The notes beneath the pieces were generated by a model that made no database searches, was not told the origin of the DNA, and saw only the letters and a list, made by a program, of their open reading frames with translations. Of a DNA stretch of 27,955 nt, positions 1 to 8,398 are shown piece after piece. A program made the position numbers and the translations under genes. The stretch is from Thermoplasmata archaeon (GTDB lineage: Archaea > Thermoplasmatota > Thermoplasmata > Thermoplasmatales > Thermoplasmataceae). Position 1 is the stretch's first letter; every line of letters begins with the position of its first letter. The stretch is from positions 1 through 27,955 of the forward strand of contig JAKAYM010000009.1 in assembly GCA_021826795.1 (NCBI GenBank). The letters run 5' to 3'.

Positions 1-1
1 G

Positions 2-115
2 TCAAAGGTCTATGCAGTGGAATACTCAGATAATAAGATAGAGTTTAATGAGATTCCCAAAAGGGTTGAATCACTATTAAAGAAGATAAACATGGACATA
101 TTACCTAAGAATTAG
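2..115 (+). CDS. C-terminal end of an unidentified protein (partial)
   Basis: An open frame enters from the left edge and stops at TAG (113-115), leaving 37 residues. The peptide is charged and probably helical near its end (ESLLKKINMDILPKN). I recognise no family. The T-rich stretch just after the stop, and the convergent gene that follows, fit the end of a real gene. The frame could still be open by chance because it is short. Confidence 0.45.
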   Translation, partial: SKVYAVEYSDNKIEFNEIPKRVESLLKKINMDILPKN

Positions 116-160
116 CGAGTTAAGGTTTATAAATATAAATTATTTTTAATTAATCCAATT

Positions 161-649
161 TCAGACGTCTGGTACAAAATAAACATCGGTAGTGTTGTAC
201 TTAAGCCATTTTCTAAACTTCGCCTTCACTGGCATACCTATGTATATATCATCCTTCTCTGCCTCGATCAATCTGGACATAAACAACGAATCAATTCCAT
301 CAAACTCAACCATAACAAGATTGAATGGCGTTTCGTTCAGGAATTCTTCACCACTAAAATAGCATGTAGTCCACGAATGTATTTTTCCTGATAGAGGCAG
401 TTCTATCCATTTTGTTTCATTACCACACATCATACAGTGACCACGTGGCGTAGCATATTTATATCCACATTTTGTACACTCGCTGCCCAGTAACTGTTTT
501 TTGCCTAGGGCTCTAAAAAATTCGGAGTCCTGTGCATAGCTGTGTATATAATCAACGTCATAATGCCATTTTATTACTAGAAGGTCTGTGTTGTACACTT
601 CTGTTCCATTTTGCGATTCCGGTAATTTTGCATTTTTATTTATAACCAT
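161..649 (-). CDS. DUF35 OB-fold protein with zinc ribbon, partner of a thiolase-fold enzyme
   Basis: A protein of about 162 residues with the two-part layout of the DUF35 family: an N-terminal helix, a four-cysteine rubredoxin-like zinc ribbon (CTKCG and CMMCG, 15 residues between the pairs), then an OB fold ending in DVYFVPDV. DUF35 proteins bind acyl-CoA and form complexes with thiolase-superfamily enzymes. It closely resembles the product at 10411-10860, and the gene order is the same: thiolase-like gene first, DUF35 next. A GTG at 658 also opens the frame. The ATG at 649 is preferred because GGTGA lies 5 nt upstream of it, as at several other operon genes here. The gene looks intact although its upstream partner is broken, so its product may now serve the paralogous enzyme encoded at 10862-12121. 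Confidence 0.85.
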   Translation of the reverse strand: MVINKNAKLPESQNGTEVYNTDLLVIKWHYDVDYIHSYAQDSEFFRALGKKQLLGSECTKCGYKYATPRGHCMMCGNETKWIELPLSGKIHSWTTCYFSGEEFLNETPFNLVMVEFDGIDSLFMSRLIEAEKDDIYIGMPVKAKFRKWLKYNTTDVYFVPDV

Positions 650-659
650 TTTTTTCACC

Positions 660-1924
660 TCAAGATTTTACCCTTTCCATCACAGTTGCGGCAACATAAG
701 TACCTGTACCGGCATGACTGTGTATTAATCCCTTCTTTGCATTTTTAACCTGTAATGTATCATCCTGGAAATGCTTTTTAATAGTATGCTGAAGTTGCCA
801 GAATGCGTAAACTGACTGCATTATTCCAGTGGCACCAACGGGATGACCCGATGCCAGTAATCCGCCCGATGGATTAACTGCAACTTTTCCATTGAGTTTT
901 GATTTTCCTTCTTCAATAAATTTACCTCCTTCTCCATATTTACAAAGACCTAAATCCTCATATGTCTGAACTTCTGAAGATGTGTAAGCATCGTGCAATT
1001 CAACGAAGTCCAGTTCATCCAGTGGATCTGTTATTCCTGAGTTCTTATAAGCCTCCATTGCTGCCATCCTCCCTGCCCTGAATGAATGGACTCCAGGATA
1101 TTTTAGGTTTTTATAGTCAGATTCATTTTCATTTGGCAAAAGTGGAACCTTACCAAATGGCCTGTCAGATAATCTCATAGAATCTGTGCCCGTACCTATA
1201 CCGCTTATAAGTACTGGATTATCGGTAATTTTAAATGCCTCCTCTTCAGATGCAAGTATTGCAACAGCCGCTCCATCAGACATTTACATACATCTAGTAG
1301 TGTCAGAGGATATGATACCATCGGTGAATTTCTTACATCCTCAACAGTTAATTTCATGGGGCTCTGTGCATATGGATTATGTATAGCATTCCCGTGATTT
1401 TTAATAGATACTTTGGCCAGCTGCTCTACAGTTGTTCCGAACTCATACATATGTCTCATAGCCATCATAGCATAATATCCTGTATAAAATCCTCCAAGAG
1501 GATAATCAAAATTTGTATCACTTGCTAAAGCTATGAATTCATTGCCCTTCCAGGTATTTACATGAGACATTGTTTCGAAACCATAAACAGCACATGTATC
1601 CATTCTACCGGAAGCAATTTCTTCATATCCTGTCTGAAATGCTATACCACCGATAGCTCCACCGCTCTCAATACGCTTGCTGGGTTTCGGAGTTAATCCA
1701 AGGTAGTCCTGAACCATAATACCGGCCATTAATTGCCTCTGAAAATGATCCGAAAAATAAGATGCAACAGAGCCGTCTATATCACTTAAATTTAGGCCGG
1801 CGTCGTTCATTGCGTAATCAAAGGCTTTTTTTACCATTAGTCTAAAATCCATTTACGGCGATGCCTTGGAAAATTTTGTGACACCTCCTGCAACCATATA
1901 AACATTTCGTCCCTTGTATTTCAT
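660..1924 (-). pseudogene. Broken thiolase-superfamily gene (Cys-less, Ltp2-like), nonsense plus frameshift
   Basis: Translation in pieces gives a close paralog of the intact protein at 10862-12121. The first piece starts at ATG 1924 (MKYKGRNVYMVAGGVTKFSK) and meets TAA at 1853-1855, where the paralog has a sense codon. Homology resumes at once with MDFRLMVKKAF. A second lesion lies at 1284-1285: between the codons for DVC and MSDGAA only two bases remain where the paralog has three, a net loss of one base. The downstream piece (660-1283) runs on to HSHAGTGTY and TGA. Like the paralog, it lacks the thiolase nucleophile (ESGGAIGG). A TATA-like element at 1952-1960 sits about 26-30 nt before ATG 1924, so the promoter looks preserved. 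Re-initiation at the ATG directly after the stop is possible, but the frameshift would still split the protein. Confidence 0.85.
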
Positions 1925-2055
1925 TGTTATCCAAAGTTTATTTATTAATTACTATATTAACCTTTTTTAAAGTACATAATATTAAAATTAAAAATAACGT
2001 TTCTTGTAGATAAATAATATTACTAAATGAATTTTAGCATGTTTATATACAAGAA

Positions 2056-2063
2056 TTTATATA
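2056..2063 (+). promoter_or_regulatory. TATA box (box A) of the acyl-CoA ligase gene
   Basis: TTTATATA is centred about 26 nt before ATG 2086, so transcription should start at or next to the start codon, giving a leaderless mRNA. A second box-A-like element (GTTTATATAC, 2041-2050) lies just upstream and may be an alternative promoter. Confidence 0.55.
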
Positions 2064-2085
2064 GTAATATATTTTAGTTTTAATT

Positions 2086-4056
2086 ATGGTAAGTAAGAGT
2101 TCAGATGATAATATCGAGAGCATATTGAAACTGAGTGCTTCCTTTCCTCCATTGAAACGAAATATTAATCAAATGCAAGTTAGAGAAAAAGATTCATATA
2201 AGGATTTTTACAGGAGTTCAATTAAAAATTCATCGGATTTCTGGGGCGATGTGGCTTCCGAAATGCAATGGTTTAAAAAATGGGATAAATTAATAGATGG
2301 CTCATTTCCGGATTTCAAATTTTTTGTTAACGGTTACTCAAATGTGAGCCTTAACTGCATAGATAGATATGCGAATAAAACTCCAGGAAAGGATGCTATA
2401 ATATGGTTAAACGAACGTGGTGAGAGCAGAAGAGTAACCTATTCAGAATTAAGGGATCAAACAGGCAAATTCGCCAGTGCAATGACTATGATAGGAATTA
2501 AAAAAGGTGATGTTGTAGCAATTTTCCTCCCAAATGTAATCGAAGCATTCATTGCCGTACACGCATGTTATAGAATTGGAGCAATATATAATATTATTTT
2601 CTCCGGGTTTTCAGCTAATGCACTTAAAGAGAGATTAATTGACACAGAACCTAAAATAATTATCACAGCAGAAAACACGATAAGGAAAGGAAAAATAATT
2701 GAGTTGAAGGAGAAGATTGATTCGGTTATAGCTGATATACCAAGCATTGAAAACGTTATAGTGGTGGCTGGATATGATAAAAATAGGCGGCAAATAGGTA
2801 AAAAGGATATATTTTTTGATACTTTCATAAATAAAGCAGAAAATTCACTGGAACCACTGCCTATAGAAGCAAATGCGCCGGGTTTTATTATATATACATC
2901 AGGAACCACGTCAAAACCTAAAGGTATTGTACATTCAGGTATTGGGTTTCTAATTGGTTCATACAATAACGTGAAATACGCCCTTGATCTGGGAATGGAG
3001 GATGTATACTGGTGCACCGCTGATGTTGGATGGCTCACGTTTCCTATATTTGAACTGGTTGGTGGATTAGCTCATGGTGCAACAGTTATTGCATATGAAG
3101 GAGCACTCGATTATCCTTCAATTGATCATTTCTACAAAATAATTGAAAAATATAATGTGACAAAATTATTTACAGCTCCCACATTTCTAAGAATGCTTGC
3201 GAGGGATGGAGAAACAACGGCAAAGAAATATAATATTTCCTCCCTAAAACTTGTATCACTGGTTGGGGAACCATTAGATATCAAAACGTGGTTCTGGGTA
3301 CATAAAAATATTGGAGATGGGAATATTGAAATAAACAATACATACGGACAGACCGAAACAGGCAGTGCATGGACTTCATCGATAGTTGGGGTTACGGATG
3401 CTAGACCTGGTTCATGTGGTTTACCTTTGCCAGGACATTCGTTCAGTATTCTTGATGATAATGGGAAACCATTGCCTCCTAATAAAATAGGAACACTTGT
3501 ATTAACAGAACCGTTTCCAGGACTTGCAAGGGACATATGGAAAAACCATGATAGATTTATAAGAGAGTATTTTTCTATTTTCCCAAACAGTTATTGCACG
3601 TATGACCAGGCGGTTGAAGACAGTTTCGGGCATATCTGGGTATTAGGTCGGACAGATGATGTTATAAATGTTTCAGGGCATAGAATATCCACTATGGAAA
3701 TGGAAAATGCAGTAATGTCAGTTCCTGGTGTATCTGAGGCTGCCGTAATTGGGATAGAAGACGCTTTAACAGGCACAACTCCAGTGGTATTTGTTTCTAT
3801 TGATAAAAAATTTAATTCGGATATAAACACAATAAAAGCGATGGTAAGAGATTCCATTATAGCAGGAATAGGTTCATTCGCCAAACCATCATCCATTTTT
3901 ATAGTTTCATTTATGCCAAAAACAAGATCCGGAAAAATCATGAGAAGATTATTGCGGGAAATACTGGTGAAGCAGAGTGTTTCCGGTGATATTACCGGGC
4001 TTGAAGACCCGGAAATAATAAATAAACTCATATCCGAATTACATAAACCTGAATGA
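2086..4056 (+). CDS. AMP-forming acyl-CoA synthetase (acetyl/propionyl-CoA synthetase-like)
   Basis: A 656-residue enzyme of the ANL superfamily that activates a carboxylic acid to its CoA thioester through an acyl-AMP. The N-terminal part matches the acetyl-CoA synthetase cap. The ATP loop is YTSGTTSKPKG (270-280), with Ser where Gly is usual. Then come YWCTADVGW (308-316), NTYGQTETG (418-426), the hinge GRTDDVINVSGHR (521-533) and the C-terminal catalytic lysine K617 in PKTRSGKIMRR. Acetate-specific enzymes have Trp before QTE; here it is Gly421, which in this superfamily opens the acyl pocket to longer or branched acids. It diverges from the broken thiolase/DUF35 pair, so it may supply acyl-CoA to the beta-methyl acyl-CoA module. 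The substrate is uncertain. Confidence 0.88.
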   Translation: MVSKSSDDNIESILKLSASFPPLKRNINQMQVREKDSYKDFYRSSIKNSSDFWGDVASEMQWFKKWDKLIDGSFPDFKFFVNGYSNVSLNCIDRYANKTPGKDAIIWLNERGESRRVTYSELRDQTGKFASAMTMIGIKKGDVVAIFLPNVIEAFIAVHACYRIGAIYNIIFSGFSANALKERLIDTEPKIIITAENTIRKGKIIELKEKIDSVIADIPSIENVIVVAGYDKNRRQIGKKDIFFDTFINKAENSLEPLPIEANAPGFIIYTSGTTSKPKGIVHSGIGFLIGSYNNVKYALDLGMEDVYWCTADVGWLTFPIFELVGGLAHGATVIAYEGALDYPSIDHFYKIIEKYNVTKLFTAPTFLRMLARDGETTAKKYNISSLKLVSLVGEPLDIKTWFWVHKNIGDGNIEINNTYGQTETGSAWTSSIVGVTDARPGSCGLPLPGHSFSILDDNGKPLPPNKIGTLVLTEPFPGLARDIWKNHDRFIREYFSIFPNSYCTYDQAVEDSFGHIWVLGRTDDVINVSGHRISTMEMENAVMSVPGVSEAAVIGIEDALTGTTPVVFVSIDKKFNSDINTIKAMVRDSIIAGIGSFAKPSSIFIVSFMPKTRSGKIMRRLLREILVKQSVSGDITGLEDPEIINKLISELHKPE

Positions 4057-4151
4057 AACCGTATACGTATAAAAAATGGTATATTAACAGACATCGATGG
4101 AATACGATTTGCACTTACAGTCAAAGAAATATTATAAAAATTTATCTTTAT

Positions 4152-7100
4152 TTATAAATCACATTTTCCTGTCGGGCATGCGGGATCAAATGTGGCATCC
4201 AGTTTCAAAAGCTTATCAGGCATTTTCATGGTGAGGTCAATTTTTTTTTCCTCATCGCTCTTTTTCTGTCCGGTACCTGCATAGAGTACCTGCTGGCTTT
4301 TGCTTCTATCCCTGTATACTGTTATTCCCTTGCAGTGGAGTTCCTTTGCAAGGCGGTATGATTTTGCTATGTCATCCTGTGTTGCCTCGAAGGGCAGGTT
4401 TATTGTCTTTGAAACACCGGAATCACAGTATTTCTGGAATGTTGCCTGCATCAGTACATGCCAGTCCGGATCAATTTCCTGAGCCGTTACGAAGAGTTTT
4501 TTTATGTCCTCCGGTAAATCAAGATTCCCGAGCTTGCCGGTTTCTGCTATCTTTTCCATGATTTCCTGTGTAAACAGGTTTCTGGATTTCAGTGTATCCT
4601 CCAGTAGCGGATTGACCTCCAGAAGTTCCTGTCCGTTAAGCACGTGCCTTACGAATGCCAGTGCAAATAGTGGCTCTATTGAAGATGAGCATCCTGCAAT
4701 TATAGATATGGTTCCCGTGGGGGCGATTGTTGTGGTGGTTGAGTTCCTCATTTTTATTCCATTCTCCTCGTACTCCGAACCATACCATCCCGGGAAAACC
4801 CCTCTCTCCTCTGCAAGTTTCTGTGATTCAAGGTGTGATTCATCGTTAAGTGTTTTCATCACCTTTTCACCGAATTCCAGGGCCTCATTGCTGTTGTACG
4901 GTATGCCCAGCATTATAAGTGCATCGGCGAATCCCATTATACCCAGCCCTATTTTTCTTGTCTTCCTGGTCATATTCTTTATGGATTCAACCGGGAATTT
5001 ATTTGCGTCAACAACGTTTTCAAGGAATCTGGTTGCAACATCGATTGTATCCCTGTACCTGTCATAGTTAAATGTTCCATTCTCAACGAATTTTGAGAGA
5101 TTTATCGAGCCAAGGTTACATGATTCGTAAGGCAAAAGCGGCTGCTCTCCGCAGTTATGTACCACGATTCCATTAGCTACAAATGAATGAGTGGATGGTT
5201 CTACAAGATCATATACGTCATCTTTGCCTATATATTCTATATTTTCAGTTCTAGCAATCCAGTCCTCTTCCCTTGGACCGAGAGAGTAGCTATTCACAAG
5301 AGTTAGCAGTTTTGAGTTCTTTCTTTCTGATATAAATCCTATTTTATTATGGAATGTTATTGCACTTTTGCCCATTATATATAACTCATGGTATGCCTGT
5401 GTGTCATACATTTTTCGATTTCTATTCGAGTCTGGGAACATCTTAGAACCAGCTTTTCTGCGATTGAAATATATTCTACTATATATCCCGAAGTTAAGTA
5501 ATAATCCCTGAACTCCCTGTAATAACTTGGCACTTATTGATGTTAAATGTATGTGCCTTGTGCTATTGCCATATATATTTACTGTTCCATCAGCCTCAAA
5601 TAATGCCTGTAAAAAGCCTTTTTGCATTTCCATTGTACCGGCAAAAACGGTATCTGGAACCCTTAGTTTATTATTTATTAAAGCATATTCTGACGCCATT
5701 GTAATGCAGTTCCCGCTTTCAATATTCACCATTCCTATATTGTAATCACGGTTATTGGTGGACGGCCTGACTATATTGTTTACATAGTTTTCAAACTCAG
5801 GTGCAAAAGACGTATCCTGATCATGGAAAGAAAGAACAGCACGGTCGTTATTGGTCCCTTTATTTATATGTCTATCCCCTACAAGCCATCCGAGAACCCT
5901 GCCTTCCTCTAAGTTGCCATGAGGACCGAAGGATCCACCCTCGTTTAATATTCTGATTTTTTCCCCTTCTTTAAGTTTCAATGCCTCTATCCAGCCCCTC
6001 TCTTCACTGTATATTTTGTGGTCGCCTGTAACAGTGATATCAAAGCCTTCACTTGTTGTTATTCTGTATACATCCTTGAATCCGGTATAAATAACGTTTG
6101 AAGATTGTTTGAAACTGCCCCCGAATCTACCGTCAATCTTTACGTTTAAGCTTTCTCCCTCATCGTACAGCTGTTTGGCAGTTTTTATTCCTTCTGATGT
6201 GTATATTCTGGTATCGCCTGTAACGCATGGATTTGTTGACTCTATATATCCTATATTCTTTACCGGATTTTTCTTGTTGATCTCGTCAAGAAATACCATT
6301 CCGGGATCGCCAGTAGTCCATGCATGATTGACTATTGAATTCCATAAAGTTGATGCTTTTATTTTATTCATTACCTTGCCATCCCGCGGGTTGATAAGAT
6401 CTATATACTCATCGTTGTCAAGCTTCTCGAAAAATTCATCATTTACACCAACAGATATATTGAAGTTGCTCAGTATTTTGTTCTCCGCATCCTTGCTTGT
6501 TATGAAATCCATTATATTTGGATGGTTGTAGTTGAGGATTCCCATATTGGCTCCCCTTCTCTTTCCGCCCTGCTTGATTACATCGGTTGTAACATCGAAT
6601 ATTCTCATGAATGATACGGGCCCGGAAGCAACACCCTTGGTTGATGCAACGATATCATCGCTGGCACGTAACCTGGTAAACGAGAACCCGGTTCCACCAC
6701 CGGATTTATGTATTTCTGCTGTTGCCTTGAGTGTGTCAAATATAGAATCTATGCTGTCATCTACCGGAAGAACAAAGCATGCGCTGAGCTGCCCCAAAGG
6801 GCCTCCAGCATTCATCAAGGTAGGCGAATTTGGCACATATTCAAGATTTGTCATCATAGTTTCAAATCTGTCAATCCAGTAGTTTATCATTGTTTTTTTG
6901 GTCTGTATAAAATCTAGGAATTCCTCATATGTGCCATCTAGGCTCTTCTCCTGCCTGAGTTCATTGAATGCCCTCCTGAACTCTTCATCCTGGGTTTTTG
7001 TTATGCCGGTATAAACAGTCCCCTTCTCTGGAACCTTCCCTGATTTCCTGTATGATATATAATCATAAAGCCCCTGAATAATTCCGAGATGCATCGCTAC

Positions 7101-7538
7101 CCTATGGAACATCTGCTTCGGTGTTTCTATTATTTTTCCCTCTGAATCCTTGAAGAGGTATCTTGCCTCAAGAACCTTGACTGCATTCACACTCAATTTT
7201 AAATCATCCTTTACACCGAGGAATTCCTTTTCCTGTCTGACAGTATTTCTCTTTTCCCTGTAAAGTATATATGCCTTGGCAACGGATATGTATGAAGCTC
7301 CTTTAATTTTTTGTGTCATGAGCACATTTTCTACAGTATCCTGTATAACCTCAACGGTGGGTTCCTTCCCCGTTTTTTCAAGTTCTTTTGTAACGTAATC
7401 TGCCAGCTTGTTGGCCTCTTCCATGGACCCAGTTTTCACAGAGAGCATGGCCTTGAATATCGCCATTGCTATCTTTTTCTTATCAAATGGAACGCTGGAG
7501 CCGTCTCTTTTTATAACCTTATCTAAAACATTTATCAT
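4152..7538 (-). CDS. nrdJ: Adenosylcobalamin-dependent (class II) ribonucleotide reductase with intein
   Basis: A precursor of 1128 residues, about 770 after removal of the 358-residue intein. It reduces ribonucleotides to deoxyribonucleotides for DNA synthesis. An ATP-cone regulatory domain occupies roughly residues 1-90 (VIKRDGSSVPFDKKKIAMAIF). The barrel follows with LSACFVLP (one of the redox cysteine pair), SGGGTGFSF and RRGANMG. NP at 436-437 is joined after splicing to CGEQPLLPYESCNLGS, giving the N-x-C-x-E radical site. APTGTIS lies further on. The tail CPTGKC resembles the C-terminal dithiol that re-reduces the active site. No nrdB-like gene is adjacent, consistent with class II. GTGAT lies 5 nt before ATG 7538. 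It converges with the acyl-CoA ligase gene. Confidence 0.95.
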   Translation of the reverse strand: MINVLDKVIKRDGSSVPFDKKKIAMAIFKAMLSVKTGSMEEANKLADYVTKELEKTGKEPTVEVIQDTVENVLMTQKIKGASYISVAKAYILYREKRNTVRQEKEFLGVKDDLKLSVNAVKVLEARYLFKDSEGKIIETPKQMFHRVAMHLGIIQGLYDYISYRKSGKVPEKGTVYTGITKTQDEEFRRAFNELRQEKSLDGTYEEFLDFIQTKKTMINYWIDRFETMMTNLEYVPNSPTLMNAGGPLGQLSACFVLPVDDSIDSIFDTLKATAEIHKSGGGTGFSFTRLRASDDIVASTKGVASGPVSFMRIFDVTTDVIKQGGKRRGANMGILNYNHPNIMDFITSKDAENKILSNFNISVGVNDEFFEKLDNDEYIDLINPRDGKVMNKIKASTLWNSIVNHAWTTGDPGMVFLDEINKKNPVKNIGYIESTNPCVTGDTRIYTSEGIKTAKQLYDEGESLNVKIDGRFGGSFKQSSNVIYTGFKDVYRITTSEGFDITVTGDHKIYSEERGWIEALKLKEGEKIRILNEGGSFGPHGNLEEGRVLGWLVGDRHINKGTNNDRAVLSFHDQDTSFAPEFENYVNNIVRPSTNNRDYNIGMVNIESGNCITMASEYALINNKLRVPDTVFAGTMEMQKGFLQALFEADGTVNIYGNSTRHIHLTSISAKLLQGVQGLLLNFGIYSRIYFNRRKAGSKMFPDSNRNRKMYDTQAYHELYIMGKSAITFHNKIGFISERKNSKLLTLVNSYSLGPREEDWIARTENIEYIGKDDVYDLVEPSTHSFVANGIVVHNCGEQPLLPYESCNLGSINLSKFVENGTFNYDRYRDTIDVATRFLENVVDANKFPVESIKNMTRKTRKIGLGIMGFADALIMLGIPYNSNEALEFGEKVMKTLNDESHLESQKLAEERGVFPGWYGSEYEENGIKMRNSTTTTIAPTGTISIIAGCSSSIEPLFALAFVRHVLNGQELLEVNPLLEDTLKSRNLFTQEIMEKIAETGKLGNLDLPEDIKKLFVTAQEIDPDWHVLMQATFQKYCDSGVSKTINLPFEATQDDIAKSYRLAKELHCKGITVYRDRSKSQQVLYAGTGQKKSDEEKKIDLTMKMPDKLLKLDATFDPACPTGKCDL
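5154..6227 (-). mobile_element. Intein with LAGLIDADG homing endonuclease in nrdJ
   Basis: This in-frame insert of 358 residues runs from Cys438 to Asn795 of the precursor. Splicing signals are complete: Cys1 in CVTGDTRIYT (block A), TGDH at intein residues 67-70 (block B), a block F/G end in FVANGIVVHN, and Cys as the first C-extein residue. Two dodecapeptide motifs mark a homing endonuclease: VLGWLVGD at 111-118, where the usual GDG reads GDR, and FLQALFEADGTV at 205-216. Both acidic catalytic positions are present, so the nuclease may be active. The intein sits directly before the radical cysteine, so unspliced protein cannot have a normal active site. I recall an intein in the Ferroplasma acidarmanus large-subunit reductase, which supports the taxonomic guess. 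Confidence 0.93.
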
Positions 7539-7759
7539 TTTGCATCACGAGTGTGTACTAAAAATACATAAAAGAATTTAATACTTTTTCATACCTGATA
7601 TTTTACCATGATAAAAGAATACTTGATCGAGTTAGAATAAATATATTTGAGCTAAATAGGTAAAAAATAAAAATATATAATTAATAAAAAAATATATAAT
7701 TTTCAGTGATATCGTCGGAAAAATAAGAAAGTTTTTGAAATGATAGATAATACTGTAAA

Positions 7760-8356
7760 ATGGACTTAGATGAATACATATCAAAATTGAAGAGCGAGTC
7801 AGCAACACCGGGTGGTGGTTCTGCCTCTGCTATTTCCTCAATGTTTTCGGCTTCCCTGAACTCCATGGCATCGCTTCTTTCTATTGGGAAAAAGAAACTG
7901 GAGGCATATAATCATGATTTTGAAGATATTTCAAGAAATGCTGTCGAAATAATAAAAAAGCTCAGGAAACTGAGCAGTGATGACGAAAGTTCATTTCTGG
8001 AAATAATGGACGCGCTTCATATGGATAGAGAAAATCCTGAAAGGAAAGATATGCTTAATAAGGCTATAAAGAAAAGTGTGTATATATCATGGAGGATAGC
8101 CGGAATATCCATGGATAATCTGAATAATTCCCTATTCTTATGCAGGTATGGGAACAGGAATCTCATCACTGACAGTATATCTGCAGGGTACATGTCATAT
8201 ACAGCAATACATACATCTATCAATAATATCAGAGTAAATTTGAAAATACTGAGAGACGTTGAATATATGTACGGAGAATTGATAAAAATTAAACTATTCA
8301 TGGAAGCTGTGGAAGAAACCATAAGAGTGATTAAAGAAATGGAAGATGCATTATAA
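7760..8356 (+). CDS. Cyclodeaminase/cyclohydrolase family protein (FTCD C-terminal domain type)
   Basis: A 198-residue helical protein with the family's N-terminal signature TPGGGSASA (residues 16-24). It corresponds to the cyclodeaminase half of formiminotransferase-cyclodeaminase without the transferase half. Stand-alone members act as methenyl-THF cyclohydrolase (FchA) or formimino-THF cyclodeaminase. Formate-THF ligase lies 42 nt downstream on the same strand, which favours a cyclohydrolase role interconverting 10-formyl- and 5,10-methenyl-THF. The alternative, use in histidine breakdown, has no supporting gene here. The 5' region 7539-7759 is very AT-rich, with two copies of AATATATAAT (about 7671-7680 and 7691-7700) that could serve as TATA elements. 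Which one is used is unclear. Confidence 0.8.
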   Translation: MDLDEYISKLKSESATPGGGSASAISSMFSASLNSMASLLSIGKKKLEAYNHDFEDISRNAVEIIKKLRKLSSDDESSFLEIMDALHMDRENPERKDMLNKAIKKSVYISWRIAGISMDNLNNSLFLCRYGNRNLITDSISAGYMSYTAIHTSINNIRVNLKILRDVEYMYGELIKIKLFMEAVEETIRVIKEMEDAL

Positions 8357-8398
8357 GAAGAACAAAAATCTTTACTATTAATACTCTATATATGATTT

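Noticed and set aside
1205..1283. Programmed frameshift joining the two thiolase pieces
   Set aside because: There is no convincing slippery heptamer, and a separate in-frame stop at 1853-1855 already interrupts the gene.
4060..4075. Palindrome CGTATACG after the acyl-CoA ligase stop
   Set aside because: It is short and lies between convergent genes, with no promoter or element to attach it to.
2568..4124. Several long minus-strand frames opposite the acyl-CoA ligase gene
   Set aside because: They are antisense shadows of a gene with complete family motifs and have no ribosome-binding sites or recognisable domains.
7669..7702. Short AT-rich direct repeats upstream of the cyclodeaminase gene as a CRISPR or replication-origin signal
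   Set aside because: There are only two copies of a simple AT-rich sequence, with no spacers and no Orc1/Cdc6-type gene nearby. TATA-like promoter sequence is the simpler reading.
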